Shown here: one piece after another, positions 14,049 to 26,769 of the stretch
Position numbering within the stretch: position 1 is the first letter of the stretch
Layout of the letters: each line of letters starts with the position of its first letter
DNA from: Haemonchus contortus
Taxonomy: Eukaryota > Nematoda > Chromadorea > Rhabditida > Trichostrongylidae
NCBI GenBank assembly: GCA_000469685.2
Contig: LS997565.1
Location: 6,459,005-6,523,004, forward strand
Direction of reading: 5' to 3'
Length of the DNA: 64,000 nucleotides
Made by a program: the position numbers and the translations under genes
The notes under the pieces: generated by a model
Told to the model about the DNA's origin: nothing
What the model saw: the letters and a program-made list of their open reading frames with translations, nothing else
Database searches by the model: none

Positions 14049-14340
14049 AAAGGGCGGAAATAGTGTAGCGGCAAGCTCATCCCACACGCACGGTCATGGG
14101 CTTGAATCAAGGATCGATATCCACTTGGGTCAACCAAACTTTCTATCCCTTCCGGGTCGGTTAATCGGTACCGTACTCGTCTAGGTGGATAAAGACACTA
14201 GTCTGTACATCGCCTAGCCGCCGCAATTCATTGTATAGGCCAAACACGCATTCAAAAACCACTACGATTCTGAATGGAAGTCAAATACAGGGTACGTCCC
14301 TGAGACGGGATTGGGCAACGCTCATTAACTTTATTCTTTT
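14049..14340 (+). repeat. tRNA-derived SINE-like copy, near full length
   Basis: The head has an RNA polymerase III A-box-like TAGTGTAGCGG (14061-14071) and, 38 bases on, a degenerate B box GGCTTGAATCA. A body follows with GGATCGATATCC, GTCTAGGTGGATAAAGACAC and TTGTATAGGCC, then a 3' part with ACTACGATTCTGAATGGAAG and GAGACGGGATTG. It ends in a T-rich tail. AGTATAT/AGTATAC flanks both sides and may be a target duplication. It is the reference copy for the fragments listed below. Confidence 0.65.
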
Positions 14341-17300
14341 AGTATACATATAGGCATTACAATTAGTCAAAGTGAAATGAAACATTTATGCTTTCTCTTA
14401 GGATATTTCTAATGAACTCCTTCCATTAGAGACATCCTCAGAAAGGTAAAGAAAAACCTGAGAGACATATCCATCAATCCACTAGCTTCTCCTATTCTAT
14501 GAAGATTTCGCATATTCTTGAAGAAGGCTGGAACATCTTAACAATTTTCATTCATTAGAAATCATAATGAAGGCTTCACATGCTCATTTTTTCGTATTTC
14601 GAGTCGTGTACTTTCATTAGGAACTTTTTGTGGTGGCAAAAAAAGCGTCTGTCGATCTACTCGATTCAAAGAAATTCAATTATTGTTCTATTGAAATAGA
14701 ACACATGTACTCAGAGTGAAACGTGATATTCAAGTAAGCCATGAAATCTTAAATTCAAATTGAAATTAGGGAATAATTAGCGTCACCGACCATTTCGTCA
14801 CCGTAACCTAAACGTAGGTCAGACTGCTGTGATTGGCTTCTCTTCAAACAGTGACTTTTGTCATAAGTAGCAATACTTTTTTTTCACAACGGGGAACAAA
14901 ATCCTACATGGGATAGTTCCAGAGGGGATTCGGGAATTTCAAGATGAAATGGAGCAAGCTTGACTGAATACTAGAATAATCGCTTTTCAACTCTTTTGCA
15001 GTTAATTTTACTGAAGAAGATTTTTTGTGAACTCCCGAATGAGCTGACAAGAAGATCACCTCATTTGCAAGGAAATACTCTTGAAATAGCCTAATCGATT
15101 TATTTAAGTACTATAAAATGATTGTTTTCTCCTTAGGCTATCGATTAGTGTCGTTTTCGTGGCAGTCCTGAATAATCCAGAAAGCTTGTATAACGAATTT
15201 ACTCTTTTTTCGGGACATGCATCATTCTCGTCGTGTTCCCGAAAAGGCTATATTTCTTCTGGAACCCTTCGCTAGCTTTCACTACTAGCCAAATTCATTA
15301 GGTGGGATCCAATTTCCTTTTAGGTTGCCGAAATGCATCGAAGGATTAGATGGATGGAAAACATCAATGTGAAAAGCAGAAACAGCTATTTTTATCCTAT
15401 CCTTCTTCTTTAACGATTTGGCAGGGATAGTCCTCTCTTCAATAATAACAAGTAATTTCTTTGCTAGAATAGTGAATCGATAGACATAAGCCTGGATTTT
15501 TTTCACTCAGCAGTTCCATAGTAAAAGTTAATATATAAAAGTAGAAAATTGTAAAAATTTTACATCGCGCTTTGAGTACAGATTGGGACACAAATACAGA
15601 CGGAGACAGATACAAAATTTCCGTAGGAATTGTTTTTAATGTGTCAAATTGACAGGTATGTATGCATTAATTCTCGTAATTTACTCTAATTACGCCAGAA
15701 TGTCCATAATGAAAGGAGTCGATTTAAAATGCATAAAAAAACTATTCTATTCATATCATTTCATAACATTTCCGTTATTGTCGAATCGAATTTCAAAAAA
15801 AAAAACAACAAAAGGATTCTTTCTCGAAAAACTATGTAAGAATCTAAGGAGTCTAAAGCTCCTAGCGCTTGTCATCAAGTCCACTACTAATTGTTCGAAC
15901 ACTTTCTGTCCAAAGTGGTTTTTGATTCAGCTCCGGCTCTAAGTTATGCAAACTGCTAATTTCGGTGTATTTTTGATCCGGAAACTTAGTATTATTGTTT
16001 TTTGCCTTGTATTTTATTTCTGAACGTATCGTCTCCTCACATCAGTGCGTTTCGTAAATATGTATGACATGGGGAGTGAATGTCGGATCCAGATCTTCCA
16101 GAATGATGAATTTGAAAAGTCAAAGTATAGATAACGCAAACAAAAATGCTTGCTCAATTGAACTATGGCTAGTAATTTGGTAACTCAGGATTTACAGTAC
16201 TTCTTTTTACTTTGTGCGAATTCAATTCAAAGTTCCTTCCTTCAAAGTTCTTCCCCTTAAGGTGTGGTTTCCCAAACGAAAACAATCAATTACAAGCTTC
16301 CCAATGAGATATTCTCTTTGTAGAGGTAGCTGTGATGATTATCGAACATTCTTCGTGGTTGTTATTGAAAGTCGAAACGAACCTCTTTGCACTTCATAAA
16401 TAGACCACAAAATTTCATTAACGCTTTTCATTCCGAGGACATTCCGGGTAGCATCGCTTATTGCACTTTTTCCCCTCGGAATTATGAACTGTTCCTCTCA
16501 ACAAAGCTTCAGCATTAGTGGATCGACGATCGAAAAACATGAAAACGATTAAATGGATCTAACATTGAAATGAACATCGATGGAAATGAGAATTTCACAA
16601 AGCAGTCAAGGTTGCTCGTTCTCATTACAGATTGGGTTAGTTATTCAACACCGCGGAATGAGGTGTCCCGGTTTTTAACACGAAAGATACCAGAAAATGC
16701 CTCTTGGTTGAGAGCCTTTCGTAAATGTCTATTTTTACTAGATCGAATCCAATAAAGGTCGGCAGGATCACTCATGCGTTCAGTGCCTAGCACCTTCTTT
16801 CCAGTACTTTTACTTTACAATTTTTGAAGTCCTGTTGAACAATTTTTCGGGGACCATTGATGGCTTATGTAAGCTCAGAAAAAGAGCGAGCGCATGAGTA
16901 AAACCAATTGGTGACTGAGCTTTGCTCCTTTCACTTTTACCGGATTTTGATGCACTCCATGACAAGACTGGAATAAGTCATTCACTTGGTTCCCACCAAT
17001 ATTTCTGTCACGTGTTGTTTGCTGCTACTCGAGAGACTACTCAAGTTAAAGTTCATGTAAAAGATTTTATGCTATCGAGCCGATCCCGTTCGGTTCCAAG
17101 TTAAGTGGTACCCGAGCGGAGGAGAAGCTATGCTTATAGGGACTCGGGAGGCAGTGGTGTCAGAAGGTCCCCTATGCCACTGAAAAGGGTGGAGGTGGAA
17201 AAACTTGAGGCAACGATTAGTTATACGTCATAGACAAAGTAAGGATGGGAATTCTTTTTGACTCCCACCTTGTTTTTGTGAGCAAAATCCAACACAACAT

Positions 17301-17689
17301 AGCTCACGGTAGGTTGTTAAGCTACTCTAAGCGTGTCATTGCTTTTTGACTCACTGTTGTTTGATTCAGTGGGTCCCATAGGAAGAGCATTGGACTGGGA
17401 GGGCGATAAAACGTGGTTGATGATTACAATGAATGATACTCTTCCATTCGCCTCCCTCACACGTATATTGGGGTGTCATAGACCTTGTTCTACTGCTGAG
17501 TGCTCATTAAAACCGAAGAATCAGAGTGGTCACGGGTGCCGTCCACTGTACTCCTTCCCTCCGCTCCTCCCAGTTCTCTAGTCTTCATAGAGTCCTATTC
17601 AATATTCTTCTCAATTACGCTTTCTCTTTTCCGGGACATGGAACTTCATTTCTATGATTCTAGATGTCGATCAATTCTGTTCGTGGTGT
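14341..17689. other. No gene seen
   Basis: Frames of 60-97 codons only, none with a motif or flanking splice sites. AT-rich. Confidence 0.45.
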
Positions 17690-17885
17690 ACGCCATCGAC
17701 TTCCATTCAGATTCGTGTGGTTTTTTTAAGGCGTGGGTGGCCTGTTCAGCCAATGTACAAGTCAATGCTTTATCCTATCGGTTGATTTCGGTACGAATTG
17801 TTCAGCCCTGTAGCCATAGAAGGCTTTGTTGACCGGACTGGGGGGATTATCAATCTCAGATTCGATCCCCAAACTATGCGTTTGA
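17690..17885 (-). repeat. SINE-like copy, minus orientation
   Basis: Reads on the - strand as a B-box-like GATCGAATCTGAGATTG, an altered body with GACTTGTACATTGG, and the ACGAATCTGAATGGAAGTCG 3' block. Diverged, no coding capacity. Confidence 0.55.
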
Positions 17886-18665
17886 TAGTGCGTAACCTGG
17901 TATTACATCACCTTTACCCAATAGTAATAGTATTCTTGAATATCAATATTTTCACTATTACCTATTATTTTCACCTATCATTATTTTCACTATGCCTTCA
18001 TCAAAGCAATGAGTTCAGGGTAAACCATTGAAAGCCACCCTTTCAAGTCATGTTCCTCATAGTGAGACTTTAGCATGTTATTTTTTCTTCTCTCTTGTCT
18101 CAATCCATCAAATGATGTTCTCTTCACGCGTCATCTGAATGATTGCTGACGGAACGTCCAACAGAAAATGTAAATTCGAACATCCGAACGTCAGTCCATG
18201 CTCCCCATTTGGACGGCTCGCGCCCCTGTCAAATGCATAAAGTCGAATTCGAGCTTTCAGTGACTACAGCGGCGTAGGAGCTCCTCTTCATTTTGACAGC
18301 TGGTATTTTGTTGGTTTTCAACTTGCAAGTCATTTGAAAAGAGTTTCTTCACAAGAGTCGTCATTTTCAAATAAAGTTTCTGTTACCCACTGGTTTTGGG
18401 CTATCCGGTTGAACTGGGATGTAGCTCCTCGCATGGAATCTAACATTTTCTTTCTTCCCAGTTTTTTTCCTTGGATGTCTATATAGTTTGAGGGAAGAGC
18501 CGCGAAAAATCCCATATGACGTTGCTGACACTTCATGCTTTCGATAGGGCATTGACGGACTACTGACGACTCATTTATGAATAGAGTTCGGGACAAATAT
18601 GTGCAGTTCCTCTACTGAGGTCCCCATGTGAGTCATCCCTCGACTCCAACCATCGTTTACTCCGC

Positions 18666-18761
18666 TGGTCAAAGCCCCTTAACTATGCTGCAGAACTGGG
18701 AGAGCTCAGCTAGTTTCCAACCTTTCCGACCTTCTGGAGCATAGTTGAGAGGCTTTGACCA
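18666..18761. repeat. Imperfect hairpin, 30-bp arms
   Basis: Arms 18666-18695 and 18732-18761 are complementary at 27 of 30 positions (TGGTCAAAGCC at the outer edge, ACTATGCT near the loop), separated by a 36-base loop. It could be a small inverted-repeat element or a structured transcript; no open frame spans it. Confidence 0.55.
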
Positions 18762-19514
18762 CCAGATTGCAAGTTCACCTCCCAAGACCACCCCACTGAG
18801 GTTCTCTACATACTAGGAGAGCTGCTAACCCATTTACCTCATTGATCCTAGAGAAATTCCCGACCTCAATTCAACTTCAAGGACACTCAAACACCCGCCG
18901 TCTCCTGAGACAGTACCTCCCACAGGGCTAAGTACTACAATTTGAAAGTTGTTGTTCACGAGGTGATGTTTTGCTGATTCTTCCTTTTTTTTTCAATTTT
19001 TTTTTCTACTTGTTGATTTAGCTTATTTGGGATCGTCCCGATCCTGGAGATTCACCCAAGAGAGAACAAGTTAACGACCGGTTTTGTTCCTGAGTTGTAG
19101 GTCCAAATGTTTCGCCTCAACGAGCTCATTGTCTTTGGCAATTAACATCGCTAGCCATTTGGACCACTTGGAACTCTGCATACATACCCTGAATACTTCG
19201 CCATCGATCTGTTGAACTTCAAACCTGGAAGAAACATGGCTGGTAGGATAGAGTTGGAGCTTCACCTTAGATCCGATCAGAGTACCCTATGATTTGCTTT
19301 TCGGAGAAAGAATATAGTGCTTTTATGTGAAGCATTAATCTTACCCGAATCACTTAATGACGAGGTAGATGTCCAGTCCTGTTTATTTATTTTCGTTCGG
19401 CAGTGATTGAATCGTTTTCCCCCTTGTGCAAGCCATAAGTAGTATGAGAAATCAATATTTGCCGGAGGTAGTAGTAAATGTTCTGAACACTGTGGGTGGA
19501 AGGAAAGAGAAGGA

Positions 19515-19535
19515 GGGGGGGGGGGGGGGGGGGGG
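19515..19535 (+). repeat. Poly(G) tract of 21
   Basis: Uninterrupted run of 21 G. Other homopolymers are C13 at 22994-23006 and C12 at 60392-60403. Length is unreliable in any assembly. Confidence 0.95.
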
Positions 19536-20544
19536 TTGGGGAGGATGGAAAGTTCTTTTTTGATTGAACAATGAGTAACTTCACAGGTGTCGGGCTCAAA
19601 GCGACTGCGTTGGAGCGTTCCTCCACTCTCTGCTTAGGGCTGCTTTTCCATAGTGAAATAGGAAAAGGATGGGTTCCGGAGAGGGGAGAAGATAAATGAT
19701 TTTAATGCACGGATGATTCCCATAATATATCAAGCTTACTTAGATGTACAAGCTAATTATCTCCTTAATGAACAACGTATACGCTCACTTAGGGGCTAGA
19801 AGGTAATTTAAGTTGTTTATGTTGTGAAAGGTAGAAAAGCCTCCCAGTGGGTTCCAATCATCCCGATAGTATCGAGTAATGTCATAGTGATATGATCGTA
19901 TTGTCAGAATCCGCCAATTAGGATGCTCAAAGTGGTTATGACTAATTCCACCTTTTGGTTGCGCAATTCGGTTTCTTTCTTCCTTTTTAATGTGATGCCA
20001 TTTGTCGTTTTACAAACTTAAGTAAAATTTTAGAGCGAGAGAGGAGCTCTTTACTGTAGGCGGAGCCTGCTACGATGGGTGGAGTTTTTGAAAGTAAGGG
20101 GCGTGTCACATCACATAAAGTAACCTGCATTACTGATCATTATATTTTCTGTATCTTCTATGTGGCAGTTATATTTTTTTGTGAGAGATAAGTTTTTTTG
20201 TACTTAAAAAGTGTCCTAGGAACTGTTCACCTGTGTCAATCCCGACTACATACACATCTGACTCTTGCTTTGCTTATCGTTGTCCTTCCTCTCGCATAAA
20301 TTAATGAATTTCCGATGGATATAACTTTTTTCTCGTTGCTGGCCAATATTCACTATAGGGCTAGAAAACCTTCAGCGTTAATTAGTCCTTCAGCTCCTCT
20401 TTGAATGCACCCCCTCCTTCGGCACCGATTCAGCATTGTAGCTTGCATTTCCGTTCGGCCCGTACAATTCAATATATACAAGGCCCTCTATGTACAATTT
20501 AGCTCTTTTATCCCCTCATACGGGTCTGGTACTAATTAATTTAC

Positions 20545-20640
20545 ACATGATGGGTGGAATGCCTTATTGGTCTGGGTGGATATCGATCGGAGATTCGATC
20601 TTCGGACCGGACAAGTGATCGTGTGCGCCACTTGTCACTG
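20545..20640 (-). repeat. SINE-like 5' fragment, minus orientation
   Basis: The - strand carries AGATCGAATCTCCGATCGAT and ATCCACCCAGACCAATAAGG, corresponding to the B-box region and following body of the 14049 copy. The 3' half is absent. Confidence 0.45.
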
Positions 20641-22576
20641 CACAAATTTTAACCTTCTGCTTAATATTATCGTTGATTCGTGCACAAAATGATTTGTTGT
20701 TCGTTTGAGCGTTTGATTTGATCATCCTTCTGTTTTTTTTATTTTTTTTACATACTTCGACTTCGGAACCACAGTTCGAATGCCTTTATATTTTGTACAA
20801 ATAAGACGTTCTGTGAACAAAGCAGAAAGGTTCACTATTAGCCATGCTGCCCTTCCAGCTTCTCAGTCACTTTCACTCATCCAGTTGGCCATGAACTATT
20901 TAACATTTCATCTCTTGCATCTTTGATCTATGGTGTGAGAAACATCCTCATCGAATTCCTGACTACTATTTGACGTTCATTTCCTGACTTTTAAGGAGCT
21001 CCTCCCCTTTCCTTCTGAGCCCAGTTGCTAGTGACTCGATTCCATAGCTTTAATACTGAAATCTTTGAATTTTTTTCGTGAGGGAATAGAATGGAGGTCA
21101 ATCAATAGTGCTGCGCTCGCACTGTCTGTGAGATCGGATACCACCGGTGGCGTTCTTCTCTAACCTTTTTGAGCCCATTGTGATCAGGAAGTGCTGAGGT
21201 AAACATCAAATGACTACAGTAAGACCTTGTAAGCTAAGCTTTGTATGGTTGCAATGGGGCTGTGGAATATCAGTGGTTGGTAGATGCATGGCGCACTTCC
21301 AAGTTGATAATCGGAATATGCCCTCTCATTACTCGACTCCTTACTTACCGAATCTCATCTATTAAAAAGTTTCCGTCACGCTTATCACCAAGAATGTAAA
21401 AGTTTAGTCTAAATCGTCATTGCGCCATGCACTAAACCTCTATTTGAAATCGTTGTTGCATTTGAATCCACGTCCTATTTACTATGTGTATGCTATAATT
21501 TAGGGATCTGTTGATGTACATGACATTTTTTTCCAGACAAAAAGACATTAATTAGCCGACCACATGTAAACAGAAGGTTCCGGTCCAATCCTAAGACAAC
21601 AGTTGTCTGGGAGTATCACCATTCGTCTTTGAGTCGCTTCTATCCCATACTTTTTAGCTTACTTTCATTAAAAACGCAAGGCAGGGAAGTTCCACATTTT
21701 CCCGTCGTCTTTCAGTTTATAGTCGATTACACCGCTGGGTTACTAGCAAAAAATGCCTTTGCTGACGCATGTTTGAAATGGTTTTCCTTTTTGATGGGTA
21801 CTATAAATACCCAGAATGCTTTTAGCAGTATCCGAGACGAATGCTCCTTCCCGTAAGTCGATAACTTGCATTTCATTTCAAATTCGATTTCATTAGGCTC
21901 CCCCACCCTATGGTCGAACAACTCGTTGAAGCCCTCCCTAGGATGACAGCTGGCTATCTCCTTTGATGCATATTTCTAACTGTTCATGTCCGTCGATAAG
22001 CTCGCTCTTACGTAAAAACTCGGTCTCATCCACGAACTTCATGTCTTTCTCAGTCCCATGTGGGCGAATATTTGAAGTACGCACCTGCGCAGACCTAAGG
22101 TGATTAGTGCGGTGATGAAGGTCGTGAAGATGATCTCTTAGTTTTTTACTTCAAGGAACCCATCAGTGGCAAGGAGAAAACCTATTCAACCGTCTAATCA
22201 TTTGGATTAAAAGCTGAAAGCATTTTGCTTGTTTATTTGCTTGTTTATTTGTTTATTCCTCATAAGCGAGTACAGAGACGCGGCATTGTGAATTGTTATA
22301 TTTTACGGAAACCAGAACGCCGCTGAGTTGGATGGTGAAAAGGGAAGAGGAAGATCTTTCTGAAGCTAGAAAGTTTATTAGCGAAGTTATGGCTAACCCT
22401 ACGAATCTAACCTGAGTAAAGTTATAGCTCGTTCCTCCAAGTATGACTTCACCCTCCGTAACAGCCATACATATATACTGCTTCCGTGGACGTTCAGGCT
22501 GAATGGTAAAGAATTCGTCATCTAGCCTATTCTTAGATTTACTGGTCTATCATGTATCGCTCGATGGAATGTTCCT

Positions 22577-23104
22577 TCAAGCTTTGACATCATTCTGCTG
22601 AAAATCGCACCTCGCAAAGGAAATTCCATTAGAAACGCCTTCACTAATCAACGACAACTTCGTCGATGCTCCGAATGATAGAAATGTCATGCAGCTCGGC
22701 AGGCATCCTAGCATTTTGGACTGTCGGAAAATAGAACTCAGCTCAGAAATCAGAATTTCGCCATTAAGTTGGCACACCTGAAACAGCTGTAGATGTCTAC
22801 GGCTATCGATGAGATCGGTCACATAAGCCAGAGTTCTGGCCAGAGTTATGTTAGCAGCCCTAGTATAGATGCCTGTAGTGCTGCTTCCAATCGGCGGATT
22901 TTCTGGCCTCTGGCTTCGGACCTAGAGGGCCTGCCAACCTTCAAAACGCTCCATGCATTCAGTTCTCTTCCATACAATCTGACCTTTCATCAGCCCCCCC
23001 CCCCCCTTCATCGCTAGACTCGTCTGACGATTGAGAAATTGGAGTACTGTCTGCAAAAACGGTTGTCCCTTCGACTCTTTACTTCTAGGAACCTTCCTGA
23101 GCAA
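22577..23104 (-). pseudogene. Open frame with one stop, family not recognised
   Basis: On the - strand one frame is open from 23104 to 22577 apart from a single TAG at about 22924-22922. The downstream part (LARTLAYVTDLIDSRRHLQL, then SSIFRQSKMLGCLPS) has protein-like composition over about 113 codons. The adjacent - strand frames 23330-23133 and 22468-22253 are out of phase. It could be a decayed retroelement or gene; no diagnostic motif was seen. Confidence 0.2.
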
Positions 23105-23510
23105 TGGGAGGAGAGCAAGAAACCCTGCCGTGTCACAATGGCCATAGATCAGCTCCTCCGTAGAATCCTGGCCCCCTCAATACAGTCCTTCCATCCTTTT
23201 CAGGTCCGACTCTTAGCGCAAATTTTGTCTGGGTTCGCAATGTTCCGCTCAGATCATTGCATAGGCCACTCATCCAATAAAACACCACCATTTTTGAGAA
23301 GACTTCGAGCTTTACCTCACTGTGACGCATTTAATTAACAAAACCGATTACTAAGAAGTACTGTTTTGCTTTATCTCGTGTCATTCTGTGACGTGATTCC
23401 AAGATGGTAACTTAGAACAGTGATTGATCTTGAAGCATAGTGATTTCAAAGGTAGCATTAGGCTGTCCAGCTACTTTCCTTACTATATATAAACCACAAG
23501 TTTGGTGTGT

Positions 23511-23558
23511 CTGTTTGTCTGTTTGTCTGTTTGTCTGTTTGTCTGTTTGTTTGTTTGT
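23511..23558 (+). repeat. (TCTG/TTTG)n microsatellite
   Basis: Tandem CTGTTTGT then TTTG repeats next to the start of the Helitron-like copy 1. An equivalent TGTATGTATG/TTTG tract lies at about 25446-25490 at the start of copy 2. Confidence 0.85.
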
Positions 23559-24069
23559 CCGTCACAAAATTCGGTATCATCTGAAGAAGCGTCTGGAGAG
23601 ATCGGGACAAGTTCGGGATAGGTGGAGCCTGAGACAAGATTAACAGAGCACATATGAACTCTGTGAAGCTCCGCCCACAGGGGGCGGGGCAGGTGCCGGA
23701 GTGGGCGGTGCGAATAGCCAAACGTCTTATTTTGACTTCGAAAAAGGTCCAGACACCGGGAAAAAATGTTCAAAGGTGAGGATTGGGTCAACAAATCAGA
23801 TGGAGGAGACCCACGTGCTGTGGGCGGAGCTTTCTCTAAATGGGCGGTACTTTTCAGATGTGTTCATAACTCGATTTAATTGAGGCGCAGAGGCCAGGAA
23901 AAAAAATTAAAGGAGTGAGCAGGGCCTTATGCGTGTTGGGCGCGCATAAGATTGGCAAAGCCCCGCCCACGGTGGGCGGAGCGTGCGTTGAGACGAAAGC
24001 TAATTTTCAAAAATGAATGTAACTCCGTTCGAACACGTTTAAGAATGCGGGAAAAAAGTGTTCAGAGGT

Positions 24070-24600
24070 AGTGGAACAAATGGGACCAAATCCTCGAAGT
24101 GGGCGGGGTTGGCACCGAAGTGGGCGGGGCTTAGATCAAAAATTTATAACTCTGTTCAGAAACGTTCTGGGATGCGGCAAAAAGGTATTGAGGTGTAAAA
24201 GAAGAAATTTGGTCAAATCCCAGAGGTGGGCGGGGCTGGCACTAAAGTGGGCGGAGTTGGCACTAAAGTGGGTGCGGCTGAGACGAAATTTTATAACTCT
24301 GTTCAGAACCGTTCTGGGATGCGGCAAAAAGGAATTAAGGTGTTAAAGAACAAATGTGGTCAAATCCCAGAAGTGGGCGGGGTTCGCACTAAAGTGGGCG
24401 GGGCTTAGATAAAATTTGTAACTCTGTTCAGAAACGTTCTGGGATGCGGCAAAAAGGAATTGAGGTGTAAAAGAACAAATGTGGTCAAATCCCAGAAGTG
24501 GGCGGGGCTGGCACTAAAGTGGGCGGATTTGGCACCAGAGTGGGTGGGGCTGGGACAAAAACTTATAACTCTATCCAGAAACGTTCTGGGATGCGGATAA
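24070..24600 (+). repeat. Two-tier GC-box minisatellite
   Basis: Tandem units of 125 or 147 bases contain AACGTTCTGGGATGCGGCAA (GATGCGG at 24171, 24318, 24443, 24590), then AGAACAAATGTGGTCAAATC and AAGTGGGCGGGGCT. The 22-base length difference is an extra copy of a shorter repeat, GGCACTAAAGTGGGCGG, inside the unit. Related single blocks occur in copy 2 at about 25890-26100. Confidence 0.8.
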
Positions 24601-25412
24601 ATGTGATCAGTTCCCAGAGCTGGGCTGGATCGGCATTGAAGCGGGCGGGGCTTACATCAAAATTATTAAGTCTTTCCAGATGCGTTTTAGAACGCGGGAA
24701 AAAGAGTAAAAGTAATGTGGTTCGAAACCCGAAGTGGGTGGGGTTTGCGAAGAACTGGGGCGGAGTGGGGCTAAGATCAAAAATTTATACATCTGTCGTT
24801 CACGTTTACCATGACCACATAGGTGTACAACTAGAGTATACCACTGAATTCTTTCAAAAATTCGGCCAAAAGTTTTCTAACAGTTAGTATCCATGGTTTC
24901 ACACACAGTGGTCCCTTCTACACAAGAGCAAACTGCACTACACTGCACTGCACTACATTCACTTGAGACCTCAAAAAATAAATTCTGCCATAACCGCGAC
25001 CACACAGGTGCATACCCTGTAGAGACGTGTAAATCCCTACAACTACCCAAAGGGACTGCCCTTTCAAAGTTAGTGTTGATGGCCACATACAGCCGAAGCT
25101 ACACAGAGTTTCTTTGACTAAATGGACTGCAGAGCGTATTCAAATTTGGGTAAACCATCCTCTGAAAGCAAATTTTCAAGGGAATTCACAGCGACCCCGA
25201 CCACCCAGGTGCATAGCCTGTGGATATCTGAAAGTCTTCGCAAATTCATATATGACGTCTTTTCGGGATTATTACTAGAAATGGGAAGATGTGGGTATGC
25301 GACCTCGAAAGTTTTACAACCTCTCCTAGGGTACATGGCATGCACCCTACGGATACATGTTAACGAGAGAGGTGCACTTTACGACATGTCCTTAGGTATT
25401 GAGCTGCCTAAA

Positions 25413-26769
25413 TCCTTACTATATATAATCCACAAGTTTGGTGTGTCTGTTTGTATGTATGTATGTACGTTTGTTTGTTTGTTTGTTTGTTCAACGTGAA
25501 ATTCAGTACCACTTGAAAAACAACTTTAAGAGGTCGGGAGAAGTTCGGGATGGGTGGAGCCTAAGATAAGATCAACGGGGCACATATGAGCTCTGCGGAG
25601 CTCCGCCCACAGGGGGCGGGACAGGTGCCGGAATTATCGGTGCGAATAGCCGAACGTCTTATTTTGGCTTCGAAAAAGGTCCAGGCACCGAGAAAAAATG
25701 TTCAAAGGTGAGGATTGGGTCAACAAATCAGACGAAGAGACCCACGTGCTGTGGGCGGGGCTTCCTCAAAATGGGCGGTATTTTTTAGATATATTCATAG
25801 CTCGATTCAATTGACGCGCAGAGGCCAGGAAAAAAATAGTAGTAGTGAGCAGGGCCTTATGCGTGTCGGGCGTGCATAAGCTTAGCGAAGCCCAATGCAG
25901 CAAAAAGGTGTTAAGGTGTAAAAGAACAAATGTGGCCAAATCCTCGAAGTAGGCTGTGTTGGCACTTAAGTGGGCGAGGCTTAGATCAAGAATTAGAAAC
26001 ATTCTGTGATGCGGGAAAAAAGTGGTAAGATGCGGTAGCACAAATGTGGTCAAATCCCAGATGTGGGCGGAGTTGGCACTGGGGTAGGAGGGCTTACATC
26101 AAATTATTAGGTCTCTTTAAATGCGTTTTAAACGCGGATAAAATGTGTCTGGAGGCAATAAAAGTAATGTGGTACGAAGTCTGAAGTTTGTGGGGTTTAC
26201 AAAGATGGGGACGGGGCTGAGGTCAGAAATTTGAACATTTGTCCTTCACATTAACCCTGACCACATAGGTGTTCAACTAGGGGATACCACTGAACTCTTT
26301 CAAAAATTAGGCTAAAGTTTTTTTTTTTAATTTAGTATCCTTGGTTCGACACACAGTAGTCCCTTCTACACAAGGGAGCAAAGGCACTACATTAACTTCA
26401 GACCTCATGAAGTAAATTCTACAGTTACCCCGGCCAACAGGTGCCTACCCTGAAGAAACGTGTAAATCCCTACAACTACCCAAGGGGGCTGCCCTTTCGA
26501 AGTTAGTGTTCATGGCCACACACAGCCCAAACTCCACAAAGTTTCTTCGACTACATGGACTGCAGACGTATTTGATTTGAATACATCGGAGTACTCTTCA
26601 TGGCCACACACAGCCCCATTTCACGCCCCAAAAAGAATAATGGCCTCTACAGAAGTGTTAGGGAAGAGGCTCAGATGACAAAGTTCTATAATGGAAATCA
26701 GAGCTCATGTGGCTCCGTCCCTTATGGCTAGAGCCCCCACCGCACGCAAGAGCGTGCGTAGCCGCCTGG
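25413..26769 (+). mobile_element. Helitron-like non-autonomous element, copy 2
   Basis: Starts TCCTTACTATATATAATCC at 25413 after an A, and ends CTGG at 26766-26769 before a T. Just inside the 3' end is a perfect 7-bp hairpin, CGCACGC/GCGTGCG with loop AAGA (26741-26758). A 5' TC, a 3' hairpin then CTRR, and A^T insertion without target duplication are the known Helitron signature. The hairpin-to-end spacing here (7 bases) is a little short and CTGG is not the commonest form. The interior matches copy 1 closely over 23640-23960 versus 25570-25890 but has lost most minisatellite units. Confidence 0.55.

Larger units (their letters stand above)
17886..22576. other. Gene-poor stretch with hairpin and poly(G)
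   Basis: Contains the hairpin at 18666-18761, the poly(G) tract and a SINE head fragment. No supported gene. Confidence 0.45.
23477..25412 (+). repeat. Helitron-like GC-box repeat, copy 1
   Basis: Begins TCCTTACTATATATAAACC, then a (TGTTTGTC)n tract. Next comes a block rich in GTGGGCGG/CCGCCCAC, the minisatellite at 24070-24600, and a tail with CCCTTCTACACAAG. Copy 2 starts directly after it with the same opening bases, so the two are head to tail. No recognisable 3' hairpin closes this copy. Open frames across it (24071-24346, 24498-24887 and others) follow the tandem repeat period and are not called. There is no RepHel helicase, so it would be non-autonomous. Confidence 0.55.

Noticed and set aside
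23511..23558. Regular direct repeats that might suggest a CRISPR array
   Set aside because: Simple four-base microsatellite without spacers; the genome is eukaryotic.
24071..24887. Run of open frames over the GC-box array
   Set aside because: Stop-free because the tandem units repeat; the peptides merely echo the repeat.
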